Source of the DNA: a bacterium
Lineage (GTDB): Bacteria; B130-G9
Direction of reading: 5' to 3'
DNA: 44,586 nt
Assembly: GCA_021160245.1 (NCBI GenBank)
Contig: JAGHCW010000167.1
Location: 1-44,586, forward strand
Positions 26,703 to 35,033 of this stretch are shown piece after piece. The notes under the pieces are model-generated. The model saw only the letters and a program-made list of their open reading frames with translations, had not been told where the DNA came from and made no database searches. Made by a program: the position numbers and the translations under genes. Within the stretch, counting starts at the first letter, position 1, and each line of letters begins with the position of its first letter.

Positions 26703-26749
26703 GCCGGCGCCCGAGCTACGTCCAAGCATCGCAACCCAAGAGCGCCGGC
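26703..26749. promoter_or_regulatory. Hairpin and possible internal promoter between pilin and ATPase genes
   Basis: GCCGGCGC (26703-26710) and GCGCCGGC (26742-26749) form a perfect 8-bp inverted repeat with a 31-base loop, 33 bases after the first pilin gene. In the transcribed (reverse) direction a T-rich stretch follows within 12 bases, then a TATAAT (26677-26672) that could be the -10 of an internal promoter for the ATPase gene; no good -35 box is visible. A leaky terminator or stabilising 3' hairpin here would let pilin mRNA exceed that of the machine genes. Confidence 0.45.
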
Positions 26750-26781
26750 AATATGCGCCTTCTATAGTATCTTGCGCGTTC

Positions 26782-27402
26782 CTACTTGGTTCGATAACCT
26801 ATATCGTCGAAGTGTGGCTCAGTTGCCCAGACCGGGGTGTCAAGCTCAAAACCCGGACCTGCACTCAGGCACCAAACATGATAGTTCGGACCCTGGTTTA
26901 CGCCATAGTCGAAACAGCCCACCGACACAACATACTTGTACGCCCACGGATCATCGGTAACATACGGCAGATACGGTCCCTTCCAGCCATGCGCCAGAAC
27001 ACCCATCATGACACGGTCAGACCCAGTCCCAGCACGCACTCTCGGCGTCCTATAGTAGGTCGGATTCGCATCCTCACCATTCGTTACTAAATGGAAGTAC
27101 ATATCGCTTGCCTTAGAACCCCAGCAACTGGCAGCCTCGCTTTTAAAGTCTGGCAGGTCGCCCATATTACCGTAGATATAGTCGAAATACGCTTTCCGCG
27201 TCTCGTTGCAGTAGGGCCACGTTCCTGTATCCTTGTGGAACAGCAGCAAAGCGGTGGAAATGTTACGGCAATCGCCGAGTGCCCTGGTCTCATTCGCCTC
27301 ATCGATATACTTGAAAATCAATGGGGTTAGGATACCAGCCAACAAAGCAATAATGGCGACAACCACAACCACCTCAATCAACGTAAATCCTTTTTTGCTC
27401 AT
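26782..27402 (-). CDS. Prepilin-type pilin/pseudopilin, GspG-like (first gene of operon)
   Basis: 206 residues: leader MSKKG, cleavage before FTLIEVVVVVAIIALL, Glu at +5, a long hydrophobic helix, then a globular domain with HGWKGPYLPYVTDDPWAYKY, the GspG calcium-loop pattern. Four cysteines occur after the helix (RNCR-like C, WPYC, SCWG, VGCF; one more near WCLS), so disulfides are possible. The start is decided by GGAGG (27410-27414): ATG 27402 is 7 bases from it, ATG 27405 only 4. Being first, with its own 3' hairpin, it is the best candidate for the major subunit of the fibre. The first 60 residues closely match the second pilin at 22713-23447. Confidence 0.88.
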   Translation of the reverse strand: MSKKGFTLIEVVVVVAIIALLAGILTPLIFKYIDEANETRALGDCRNISTALLLFHKDTGTWPYCNETRKAYFDYIYGNMGDLPDFKSEAASCWGSKASDMYFHLVTNGEDANPTYYRTPRVRAGTGSDRVMMGVLAHGWKGPYLPYVTDDPWAYKYVVSVGCFDYGVNQGPNYHVWCLSAGPGFELDTPVWATEPHFDDIGYRTK

Positions 27403-27430
27403 CATTTCACCTCCCTTACTCTGCATTTGG

Positions 27431-27472
27431 TGTCACTCTCTCGCCACGCTTGGCCTAGCTCTTCGAGTGACA
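27431..27472. promoter_or_regulatory. Inverted repeat in the pilin leader region
   Basis: TGTCACTC (27431-27438) and GAGTGACA (27465-27472) are perfect 8-base arms separated by 26 bases, lying between the pilin start and its predicted promoter. It may be a leader stem or a repressor site. Only the symmetry is seen. Confidence 0.35.
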
Positions 27473-27535
27473 GTTCCAATAATGTTCGAATATTCCAACT
27501 CCCCAAAAATGTAATCATGTCAGGTTGTAGCAAAG

Positions 27536-27563
27536 GCTATAACAGACTCTTCACTTGAGTCAA
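27536..27563 (-). promoter_or_regulatory. Candidate promoter of the pilus operon
   Basis: On the reverse strand TTGACT (27563-27558), a 16-base spacer, and TATAGC (27541-27536), about 130 bases before the first pilin ATG. No sigma54 -24/-12 element of the kind used by many pilin genes is convincing here. The remaining part of the 370-base gap holds a + strand candidate at 27676-27705. Confidence 0.45.
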
Positions 27564-27675
27564 CTCTTTTTTCATAACCTATTTCCACCAAAAGCATACC
27601 CCGAGGCGGATATATTGGCAACTCAGATTGCGCACCGCCAGATATTCAACCCTCATCTCGAATCTGCCCTATATA

Positions 27676-27705
27676 TTGACACTCGCCTCATTCGATCACA
27701 ATATA
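27676..27705 (+). promoter_or_regulatory. Possible promoter of the isochorismatase-family gene
   Basis: A consensus TTGACA (27676-27681) is followed after 18 bases by AATATA in an AT-rich stretch, about 68 bases before the GTG start. The -10 box is weak. Confidence 0.35.
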
Positions 27706-27772
27706 TGTAATCTAACACACTACAGCCGCTACTCAAACTGCTAATTTTTCACCTGCAAGACGGAGACAGAAT

Positions 27773-28342
27773 GTGAATCTCATCGCAGAGCCAACCCACA
27801 ATGCCCTTCCCAAAGCCCTTATTATGCTTATAGACCTTCAGCATAAACTGCTGCCACACATCGCAAATAGCCAGGCGCTCTTAGAGAATGTGGTGAAATT
27901 GACCAGATTCTGCGAGATCGCCTCGTTACCAATCCTCGTTACTGAGCAATACCCAGAAGGCCTCGGCCCAACCGTCGGCGAGATAAAAGCCGAGCTCAAG
28001 ACGGGCACACCCATTATCACGAAGACGACCTTCTCGTGCCTCAAAGACAGCGAGATTGCCGAATTCATCGCCAACTCAAACCACTCGAACATCATCGTCG
28101 CAGGAATAGAATCGCACATCTGCGTCAGCCAAACGGTCTGTGACCTTCGCGCCGCGTCCCACGTCGTTCACGTCCTCGCAGACTGCATCGGCTCAAGGTC
28201 TGAGATAGACCACACAATCGCGATTCAAAAAATGCGCACTGCCGGCGCCGTTATCACAACGCTCGAGGCGTTCATGTATGAGACGCTCACATCCAGCAAG
28301 CATCCTGCTTTCAAGCGTTTCATGGCCGAGATCATGAAATAG
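27773..28342 (+). CDS. Isochorismatase-family cysteine hydrolase
   Basis: A 189-residue cytoplasmic enzyme of the isochorismatase/nicotinamidase superfamily, here nearest the YcaC-like group. The catalytic triad is complete: D21 (MLIDLQ), K84 (ITKTTFSC) and C117 (ESHICVSQT), with the preceding cis-peptide region GIESH. VTEQYPEGLGPTV is also typical. Substrate unknown; family members cleave amides, ureas or vinyl ethers. GTG 27773 has GGAG 8 bases upstream. It stands alone between a divergent pilus operon and a DUF433 gene. Confidence 0.88.
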   Translation: MNLIAEPTHNALPKALIMLIDLQHKLLPHIANSQALLENVVKLTRFCEIASLPILVTEQYPEGLGPTVGEIKAELKTGTPIITKTTFSCLKDSEIAEFIANSNHSNIIVAGIESHICVSQTVCDLRAASHVVHVLADCIGSRSEIDHTIAIQKMRTAGAVITTLEAFMYETLTSSKHPAFKRFMAEIMK

Positions 28343-28693
28343 GGGCAAGAGCTTCACGACAAGGTCCTGAGCAAGTCGCAGCCGGTGAGCAAGAAACCCT
28401 TAATCAGATATGACGCCCGATATTTCACTTGACGTGTTGTTGTGTTTTGAGCAATTCTCAAAGAGCCTCCCCCGGCGCCACATATAGTAGCGGGTATTCT
28501 CTAGTCGCCGAAGACGAGAGACTGCACAATGCGCCAAACTGCAGGAGGAGCCATGTCTAGCAATCAAATGGCATCTTGACTCACGATCATCTTCGGGGAG
28601 ATAGAGGCTAACGTCTTTCTTGACTTTGTGAGTTGACTCCATCGTAATCCCAAAGTGAAGATATAGCCTGCTCGTAAGCAGGAGGAGTAAATT
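28343..28693. other. Gap between the isochorismatase and DUF433 genes
   Basis: 351 bases without a convincing gene. A reverse-strand frame at 28642-28400 (80 codons, starting MESTHKVKKDVSLYLPEDD) is open but has no ribosome site and no family resemblance I can name. I looked here for a PIN-like DUF5615 toxin to match the DUF433 gene and found none. GGAGGAG at 28681-28687 is the ribosome site of the DUF433 gene. Confidence 0.35.
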
Positions 28694-28930
28694 ATGTTTG
28701 AGAGAATTGAGTGCAAAGAAGGGGTATTGGGCGGAAAACCCGTCATCAAGGGTTCGAGGATGAGCGTCGAGATCATAATGGAGCTACTCGCTTCGGGGAT
28801 GAGCATTGATGAGATTCTGGATGACTATAAGCACCTTCAAAGGGAGGGCATCCTCGAGGCAATCCGTTACGCCGGACACGCCACCTCAAGAGCAGCCCAT
28901 CTGCACAAAGGAACTCCTTCCAAAGCCTGA
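28694..28930 (+). CDS. DUF433 (VapB-like antitoxin) protein, unpaired
   Basis: 78 residues. The pattern IECKEGVLGGKPVIKGSRMSVE, then IIMELLASGMSIDEILDDYKHL and REGILEAIRYA is the whole DUF433 domain, a small winged-helix fold. These proteins usually precede a DUF5615 PIN-like toxin gene and act as its antitoxin and repressor. Here the next gene converges from the other strand with only two bases between stops, so no partner follows. A strong site GGAGGAG precedes ATG 28694. Possibly a remnant of a toxin-antitoxin pair, or a solitary regulator. Confidence 0.82.
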   Translation: MFERIECKEGVLGGKPVIKGSRMSVEIIMELLASGMSIDEILDDYKHLQREGILEAIRYAGHATSRAAHLHKGTPSKA

Positions 28931-28932
28931 TC

Positions 28933-30360
28933 TCAGCGCCTCTTCTCAAAAAGCAGGTATTTGAAAAAGCCATAAGCGGTTGAGGCGTAGTATTTGAGGG
29001 CCTGGGGGCTTTTTATGCGTTTAAGCGTTGCGAGGATGAAGCTGGGCGATAGGGAATAGCGAAGGTAGAACCAACGCTGGAGCTTGACCAGGTCGTCGGC
29101 CGAGAAGTGCTCGGTGTGCCATGAGGGCTGCGTATGTGTGCAGTCGAACTTCTCCCAATCGATCTCATCTGGCATATAGCCACCAGCCTGCATCATCTCG
29201 TTCAGCTCTGTTCCCGGGAAGGGCGTTACGACGTTGACCACGATGAAATCGGGCGCGATGCGCCTCGCCAGTTTCAGCGTCATCTTCACCTCTTCGAGCG
29301 TCTCGGTCGGGTGGCTCCCAATGATGAAGAAGGCCTGAGTAACGAGGCCGACGCGTTTGGCAGCGTCAAACGCCGTGACGATTTCCTCCTGCGTGGTTCT
29401 CTTCTTGATCAGTCTGCGAACTCGCTCGCTTCCCGATTCGACGCCGAACGCGACCTTCTTGCAGCCGGCGGCCTTCATCCGGACAAGCATTTTCTCATCG
29501 ACGGCGTTGACCCGCGTGTCGCAGTCCCAGCTAACGCCGAGTGATGAGAAGCCATCGAGTATCTCATAGAGTCGCTTCTTGTTGAGCGTGAACGTGTCGT
29601 CGTCGATCGTAAAATGGTCGAATCCATGGCGCTCTTTGCATTCTTTGACCTCGGCCAAAACGTGCTCTGCGGAACGGAAGCGGAGCTTGCGGGAGAACGT
29701 GATCTTTGAGGCGCAGAAAGTGCAGTCTTCGGCGCAGCCTCTTGATGTGAATAGGACGGTTGAGTTGCTTGCGGAATCCCCTACACCTGGCGTTGTGCCA
29801 CCCTTGTATAGTTCGAGGTCAAGAAGATGCCTCGCGGGCTGCGGCATGGTATCGAGGTCCCTGATTAGCGGACGCCTGGGCTCGACTATCGTCTCGGAGC
29901 CGTTTCGATATGCAATGCCGAGAATGCCGTCGAGTTTTGGTTTTGCGCTCTCTGATCGCCGCTCGCAGACCTCAAGCAGAGTCACCTCACCCTCCCCCAG
30001 AACGGCGATATCGAACGCCCTAAACTCATCAAGCGAACGCTCTGGCAGAGCGCTGATGTGGGGTCCGCCAGCAACGGTCGTCGCCTCCGGCAACTGTTCT
30101 TTCACGATTTTGGCGAGGCGGTTTGCGGCCACGACGGTCGGCGAGAGGCAAGTGAATCCGACGAGATCGGGACTATAATCGATGAGCCTTTCTGCGAAAT
30201 CCTCATCGGAGAGATGCTCGACCTCAAAGTCGATTATTCGCGTCTCGATGCCGACTTGGAGCAGATAAGCAGCTAGGCTTGCGATATTTATAGGATGCTG
30301 AACCGAGCTCTTCTCAAGTCCACCCATTATTCTGGGCGGCCTCACTATGAGCACCTTCAA
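28933..30360 (-). CDS. B12-binding-domain radical SAM protein
   Basis: 475 residues. A Rossmann-like cobalamin-binding domain occupies about 1-135 (KVLIVRPPR, GFTCLSPTVVAANRLAKIV, VAGGPHISALPE, LGEGE). The radical SAM core from about 195 has the [4Fe-4S] motif C209-x3-C213-x2-C216 (CAEDCTFC), GFDHFTIDDDTFTL, VAFGVESGSERVRRLIKK and the SAM-binding FFIIGSHPTET. The base-off cobalamin motif DxHxxG is not visible, as in many members. The C-terminal 100 residues are basic and aromatic. Relatives methylate or rearrange unactivated carbons. A TTG at 30360 gives the family start MKVLIVRPP. Downstream of the NusG-II and carbamoyltransferase genes, probably in one operon. Substrate unknown. Confidence 0.88.
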   Translation of the reverse strand: MKVLIVRPPRIMGGLEKSSVQHPINIASLAAYLLQVGIETRIIDFEVEHLSDEDFAERLIDYSPDLVGFTCLSPTVVAANRLAKIVKEQLPEATTVAGGPHISALPERSLDEFRAFDIAVLGEGEVTLLEVCERRSESAKPKLDGILGIAYRNGSETIVEPRRPLIRDLDTMPQPARHLLDLELYKGGTTPGVGDSASNSTVLFTSRGCAEDCTFCASKITFSRKLRFRSAEHVLAEVKECKERHGFDHFTIDDDTFTLNKKRLYEILDGFSSLGVSWDCDTRVNAVDEKMLVRMKAAGCKKVAFGVESGSERVRRLIKKRTTQEEIVTAFDAAKRVGLVTQAFFIIGSHPTETLEEVKMTLKLARRIAPDFIVVNVVTPFPGTELNEMMQAGGYMPDEIDWEKFDCTHTQPSWHTEHFSADDLVKLQRWFYLRYSLSPSFILATLKRIKSPQALKYYASTAYGFFKYLLFEKRR

Positions 30361-30394
30361 TCAAATGCCCTCGTGCTTACAAAGACAAGCTGAC

Positions 30395-30793
30395 TCACAT
30401 TGACACAGCGTCTAATTCGCCTGCGCCAACGATTCTCACAACGATCTGGTTGGGAACGCAAACGATGATCTGACCACAAGTTGACGCCTTGCCCATCTTC
30501 ACGCAGGTCTTGTTTGGGCAGCAGGACTCCGACACAAAAACGCTGCCATCCTGACAGACAACAGTGGTCGGGCCAAGAGGGCCAATTGCCTCGAACGTGA
30601 AGTCCTTACTTAAGGGCGCACGATAGGCGCACTCCCCGGCGGCGATTATCTCAACGTCCATGGTCGTGCAGGGTCTGCTTGAACCCGCCCAGATCATGGA
30701 TAATGCGGACGCGCCAAGCACTAGAAATATCACCACATCCCCGACCCGGAGCATCTTTGACAGTCTTCTCACCGGCCCCGCGCGCGTCATCAA
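30395..30793 (-). CDS. NusG domain II (NusG_II) protein, Cys-rich and membrane-anchored
   Basis: 132 residues: a basic start, a membrane span (about 17-37) and an external NusG-domain-II fold. The family mark is the Cys-containing turn SESCCPNKTCVKMGK followed by IIVCVPNQIVVRI. Eight cysteines in a small exported domain suggest disulfides or metal binding. NusG_II proteins are common near electron-transfer and cofactor-export genes in anaerobes, but their role is not settled. The frame opens near ATG 30793; GTG 30772 or ATG 30754 are alternatives and would shorten the leader. It lies 34 bases before the radical SAM gene and 110 bases after the carbamoyltransferase gene. Confidence 0.72.
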   Translation of the reverse strand: MMTRAGPVRRLSKMLRVGDVVIFLVLGASALSMIWAGSSRPCTTMDVEIIAAGECAYRAPLSKDFTFEAIGPLGPTTVVCQDGSVFVSESCCPNKTCVKMGKASTCGQIIVCVPNQIVVRIVGAGELDAVSM

Positions 30794-30903
30794 CGGCTAC
30801 TCGCGGTAGTCCGAACATGATCGCGGGCTTCATTGGGAACAACCCCCCCTTCAAGCGCGCGACGCGAGAAGTAATTACATATCACCGCGTAACACAATTG
30901 CCC

Positions 30904-32595
30904 CTACACCTCTTTCTTGACGACCATAAAATTGCCAATCGCAAGGTATTTGAGAGCCGTGTTCCTGAAGGTTGACAGCGCGTTCTTTGGCGCACAGGCG
31001 ATCGGAACGCCTCGCTCGTTAAACGACGTGTTCATAAGGATTGGGACACCGGTGATCTTCTCAAACTCCAGCAGCAATCGTCTGTAGCGTTTTGCCCTTG
31101 AATTCGGGGCAACGGACTGAACCCTCGCGCTGGCATCGGCATGAACGACAGATGGGACCTTATTCCTCATCTCATCCTTAAATTGCAGATTCAGCGTCAT
31201 AAATGGCGTTGGGTAAGGATTAACAAACCAGTCGGCCATCCGCTCCTCAAGGATTACCGGCGCCAATGGTCGCCATCGCTCCCGGGCCTTGATGTCGTTG
31301 ACGATGTCTTTCATGTCGTCGTTTATTGGGCTGGCAAGGATGCTCCGTGCGCCAAGTGCCCTGGGGCCAAACTCCATCCGGCCCTGGAACCATCCTACGG
31401 GCTTGTTCGCGGCTAGAAGCTCAGCGGTCGGCTTCTCAATGTTATCATGAAACGTGAACTCGATGTTCGGCTCATCATCGAGGGTCATCTTGATCTCCCC
31501 GTTCGAGTATTCCGGCCCGAGGAATGCGTCCTCCATGACGCCCGGTGGTGGCTGGCCTCTCTTATGGGCTACCCATAGGGCAGCGCCGAGGGCAGCGCCC
31601 ATGTCCATTGCGGCCGGCTGGACGAAGATGTCATCCACGAACTCTGAGTTCAAAAGATGCGAGTTCATCACGCAGTTAAGCGAGACTCCTCCGCCGAGGC
31701 AGAGATTCGGACAGCCGGTCTTTGCGTGCATGAACTTGGTCAGTTCAAGTGCTGTGGACTCGAGCCTTTCCTGAAGTGTGGCGGCAATGTCCTTGTGGAT
31801 ATCCATGATCGGCTGGGTATCTCTTGCAAATTTCCAGAGCTTTCTCAGCTCTTTGAAGTCAACGTCATAAGAATATGGATACGATTTGAGGTACTTCCCG
31901 AGCTCCTCCCGAGGAGTGCCGTAAGCAGATAAGCCCATCGTTTTGCCCGCGTCAAAATAGACAAAGCCGCATATCTGCGACACAGTGCGATAGAGCGTGC
32001 CCAGGGACTGATGGGGGTGCCATTGCTTGATGGGAATCAGCTCGCCATCCTTGCCATAAAACAGCGATGTGGGCGACTCGTCGCCGACGCCATCGGTAAC
32101 AAAGACATTCGCTCTGCCAAACCCCGAGCAGTAATAGGCGCTCGCCGCATGGGCGATGTGATGCTTGACGAAGACAACCTCCCCAAAACGCTTCGCAAGA
32201 TTGGCAAGATACCTCCGCCGCTTCCAGAAATACCCATACGTTGCCCCCGGTATGATGTTCATGCCGGGGTCGTTCTTCGATTTCTGTGCAAAGGCGCTTT
32301 TGACCGACATCTTCTGGCTCGCCTCGGAGAAAATGTCGAAGAGCATCTTCATCATCCTGGCAGGCGAAACGTCAAAACTGATTGCCACGGCGTCTATCTC
32401 ACGCTCTTGAATGCCGAAATAGTCGAGACACCAGTTTATTGAATAGTCGGGCGGTTTGCCCATGAGGCACAGTCCCAGGGCGTGCTTCTCGCCAGAAAGC
32501 CGCTCCTCCTCGACTGCGCCCAGTATCTTGCCATCCTTCACCAGGACGGCTGATGTGTCGTGCAGTAGTTCGTTTATTCCAAGAATGTAACCCAC
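30904..32595 (-). CDS. NodU/CmcH-type carbamoyltransferase
   Basis: 563 residues. The N-terminal Kae1-like domain holds VKHHIAHAASAYYCSGF (metal and active-site histidines), TDGVGDESPTSLFYG and the nucleotide loop NLCLGGGVSLNC; the C-terminal YrdC-like part has EFGPRALGARSIL and RWRPLAPVILEE. These enzymes make carbamoyl-AMP from carbamoyl phosphate and ATP and move the carbamoyl group to a hydroxyl of a sugar or natural product. GTG 32595 is chosen because AGGAGAG lies just upstream; the frame is open to a TTG at 32610. Heading a set with NusG-II and radical SAM proteins, it may modify a lipid, glycan or secondary metabolite; the acceptor is unknown. Confidence 0.9.
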   Translation of the reverse strand: MGYILGINELLHDTSAVLVKDGKILGAVEEERLSGEKHALGLCLMGKPPDYSINWCLDYFGIQEREIDAVAISFDVSPARMMKMLFDIFSEASQKMSVKSAFAQKSKNDPGMNIIPGATYGYFWKRRRYLANLAKRFGEVVFVKHHIAHAASAYYCSGFGRANVFVTDGVGDESPTSLFYGKDGELIPIKQWHPHQSLGTLYRTVSQICGFVYFDAGKTMGLSAYGTPREELGKYLKSYPYSYDVDFKELRKLWKFARDTQPIMDIHKDIAATLQERLESTALELTKFMHAKTGCPNLCLGGGVSLNCVMNSHLLNSEFVDDIFVQPAAMDMGAALGAALWVAHKRGQPPPGVMEDAFLGPEYSNGEIKMTLDDEPNIEFTFHDNIEKPTAELLAANKPVGWFQGRMEFGPRALGARSILASPINDDMKDIVNDIKARERWRPLAPVILEERMADWFVNPYPTPFMTLNLQFKDEMRNKVPSVVHADASARVQSVAPNSRAKRYRRLLLEFEKITGVPILMNTSFNERGVPIACAPKNALSTFRNTALKYLAIGNFMVVKKEV

Positions 32596-32736
32596 TTCTC
32601 TCCTACCCAATCAGAACTAAAGGCCCGAGCCTCGCAATCGCTCGTTAGCCCTGTCGAATCTCAGACAGTCCATTGCGGCAATGACTTATCGTATCAAATG
32701 GCCAGACGTTCCCTCCTCCTCGGAAGCCCCTTCCCG

Positions 32737-33699
32737 TTAGGCATCTTGCCGGTGTAATAGATTTGCGAATTGTCCGTCAATATATCGCATTATCTGCTCA
32801 TGTAGCAAGCTGTTCTGCGCGGCGATGCAGGAGAGCCTAGTCTCCGGGCCCGAGCCCAGCAACGGCCTCTCGTCTAGCGACCGGCCATATCCGTCAGTCA
32901 TCGTTAGGCCGAACTCCTGGGCGATGATATAGGCTGCCGCGATGTCGTAAGGGAAAAGCCCAAGAACCTGCAGCTGTCCTGCCTCAATCAGACCGGCGAC
33001 TGAGCCGGGTAGTTCTTCAACAATCCGAACGCCCACATCAATGAAGGCATTCAAGTTGCCCAGGACGATTCTCGTCAGGGCAAAGGTCGTGCTGTTGAAG
33101 AGAAAGCAACCTCCTCGAACGGCTGAGCCGTTGATCAGATCGCCGAGCACCTCAAAGAGCTCCTTCGCCGGCCTTGCGCAGACCTCAAACGCCCATGCCA
33201 TGTCCTTGAGCTCAGGCATAGGCGCCGGCTGGGGCTGAATGGCGCGGCCAGCCATCGTTATTTCGACGCCCTGCCCCGCCCTTGCGGCAAAGACGGCGTC
33301 GCCCTTGACCTCCCACAGGTAGCCCTCAACGATGTCCGAGAATCTCGTCTCCGCCTTCCCATTAAACCTCGCGACCGCGATGGAGACGCAGCATGTCTCA
33401 AGCCCAGCCCTGAAGGCTCGAGAGCCATCAAGTGGGTCAACGACCAGAACATATTCGGGGTTCTCGTACTCGGACACAAAGCCCAAGTCCTCAGTATAGG
33501 CCGCGAGCCGCATTGGACTATCTTCAAGCCACATCTGGACGATCCGCTCGGCCATAAGATCAACGTTGAACGAGGCATCGCCGCTATCTGTTAGGCCAGA
33601 AACCTCGCGCATGGCCGCATCGCTCTGTGATTCGAGTATGACGCTTCTGACCGATTGGCCAAGCTCTAAAATCCCGGGAACGGCGCCCTTTATCTGCAA
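32737..33699 (-). CDS. Inositol-monophosphatase-superfamily protein
   Basis: 320 residues. The metal-binding set is recognisable: TEDLG (Glu), VVDPLDGSRAF (two Asp), and the late PYDIAAAYIIAQEFG. An added segment around residues 140-165 (QGVEITMAGRAIQ) departs from typical IMPases, and the overall resemblance is closest to the less studied members, so substrate (inositol phosphate, fructose bisphosphate, PAP or another) cannot be set. TTG 33699 overlaps the last 10 bases of the dehydrogenase gene, with GAGGTT upstream, so the two are translationally coupled. A later ATG at about 33612 would remove 29 residues. Confidence 0.78.
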   Translation of the reverse strand: MQIKGAVPGILELGQSVRSVILESQSDAAMREVSGLTDSGDASFNVDLMAERIVQMWLEDSPMRLAAYTEDLGFVSEYENPEYVLVVDPLDGSRAFRAGLETCCVSIAVARFNGKAETRFSDIVEGYLWEVKGDAVFAARAGQGVEITMAGRAIQPQPAPMPELKDMAWAFEVCARPAKELFEVLGDLINGSAVRGGCFLFNSTTFALTRIVLGNLNAFIDVGVRIVEELPGSVAGLIEAGQLQVLGLFPYDIAAAYIIAQEFGLTMTDGYGRSLDERPLLGSGPETRLSCIAAQNSLLHEQIMRYIDGQFANLLHRQDA

Positions 33700-34811
33700 A
33701 ACCTGGCAACCTCATCCGCAACGTCCGTGGTCTTGTCGCTGCCACCCATATCGTAAGTGCGAACCTTGCCGTCTGCAATCACTCGGGCTACGGCCGCCTC
33801 AAGCGTCTTGGCCATGGTATCCTCTCCCAGATACTCAAGCATCAGCTTCGCGCTCATAAGCGCCGCCATCGGATTGACCTTGTTCATGCCCACATACTTC
33901 GGCGCAGAGCCGTGTGTTGGCTCAAAAAGCGCATAGTCGTCGCCGATATTCGCGCTCGATGCAAAGCCGAGGCCACCAACGAGCTGCGCCGCGAGGTCCG
34001 AGATGATGTCCCCGAACATATTGCCCGCGCACAGCACACTATAAATCTGAGGGTTCTTCACCAGCCACATGCACATCGCGTCGATGTTCGTCTCCCAAAG
34101 CTCGATTCCGGGATAGTTCGCCGCGATTTTCCGCGCCTCGCCGACGAGCAGGCCGCCCGTCTCCCGCAGCACGTTCGGTTTCTCAACAACCGTAACGCTC
34201 TTAAGGTTGTGCTTCTTGGCGTATTCAAAAGACTGCGTCACGATCGAGCGGCAGGCCTTTCTCGTATATAGTCGAACCGTTACGGCGAGGTCATCGGATG
34301 GGACACTCGCAAAGCGTTTGGACTTTGGCTCGTGCTTCACGAAAGCGTCCATCACATCCTTTGGCACGGGATGAAACTCCACGCCGCTATATAGGCCCTC
34401 AGTATTCTCGCGGAATACTACAATATCGACGTCATCACGAAAGTTGAGCGGATTGCCCGCAAAAGCCCTGCACGGCCTCATGTTCGTGTGCAAATTGAAG
34501 AGCTGGCGCAGCTTGACGATCGGGCTGAAATAGACAAAGCCCTTGTCCCTGAGCTCCGGAGCAAGTTCCATCGCCGCCTCGTCTCTCGGCTTGGACGTTA
34601 TCGCGCCAAATAGGCAGCAATCGGTCCGTTTGAGCAGTTCGATAGTTCTATCTGGAAGTGGATTGCCCTCCTTGCGCCAAAACTCCCAGCCGACATCACC
34701 ATGAATGTACTCAGCATCCAGCCCGAGCGCATCCAGGGAAACCCTCGCCGCATTAAGAACGTCCTTACCAATGCCGTCGCCCGGAAGCCAGGCGATTTTA
34801 TGCTTAGCCAT
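33690..34811 (-). CDS. Isocitrate/isopropylmalate-family dehydrogenase
   Basis: 373 residues, NAD(P)-dependent beta-decarboxylating dehydrogenase fold. WLPGDGIGKDV at the start, NMRPCRAF, FRENTEGLYSGVE, VEKPNVLRETGG, the metal-binding NMFGDIISDLAAQLVGGLGFASSANIG and FEPTHGSAPKY are diagnostic. Substrate in this family (isocitrate, 3-isopropylmalate, homoisocitrate, tartrate) depends on a few loop residues. No leu or TCA genes are nearby; the NTEGLYSGVE form is common in NAD-isocitrate and homoisocitrate enzymes. ATG 34811 has an excellent site, GGAGGAG. It heads the gene run 34811-28933 and overlaps the IMPase-like gene. Confidence 0.85.
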   Translation of the reverse strand: MAKHKIAWLPGDGIGKDVLNAARVSLDALGLDAEYIHGDVGWEFWRKEGNPLPDRTIELLKRTDCCLFGAITSKPRDEAAMELAPELRDKGFVYFSPIVKLRQLFNLHTNMRPCRAFAGNPLNFRDDVDIVVFRENTEGLYSGVEFHPVPKDVMDAFVKHEPKSKRFASVPSDDLAVTVRLYTRKACRSIVTQSFEYAKKHNLKSVTVVEKPNVLRETGGLLVGEARKIAANYPGIELWETNIDAMCMWLVKNPQIYSVLCAGNMFGDIISDLAAQLVGGLGFASSANIGDDYALFEPTHGSAPKYVGMNKVNPMAALMSAKLMLEYLGEDTMAKTLEAAVARVIADGKVRTYDMGGSDKTTDVADEVARFCR

Positions 34812-34990
34812 AATTCTCCTCCGAAATCAGTTGGCAGGCCCAGCCTACGGCCACGCAACGCGACACGACAACTTTACATTCACCACTAAATTCAATGCTC
34901 ATCAACGAGCGAAATAACAAGGGGGAAGCCTGACATCAAACAGTTGCCGGGTCAATCGCCGGTCTTGAGGAGGGCGCCGGCACGACACAT

Positions 34991-35012
34991 ACCCCCGAAT
35001 GAATTCGGGGGT
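34991..35012. repeat. REP-like hairpin 1
   Basis: A perfect 9-bp stem, ACCCCCGAA / TTCGGGGGT, with loop TGAA (35000-35003). There is no U-run after it on either strand. The C-run stem with a TGAA loop looks like the palindromic units moved by RAYT/IS200-type transposases. See the second hairpin 21 bases on. Confidence 0.6.
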
Positions 35013-35033
35013 TATGACAATATGAGCCTTTTG

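Noticed and set aside
27431-27772. Sigma54 promoter for the pilin gene
   Set aside because: The TGGC near 27445 on the reverse strand is not followed by a TTGC at the needed distance; the sigma70-type boxes fit better.
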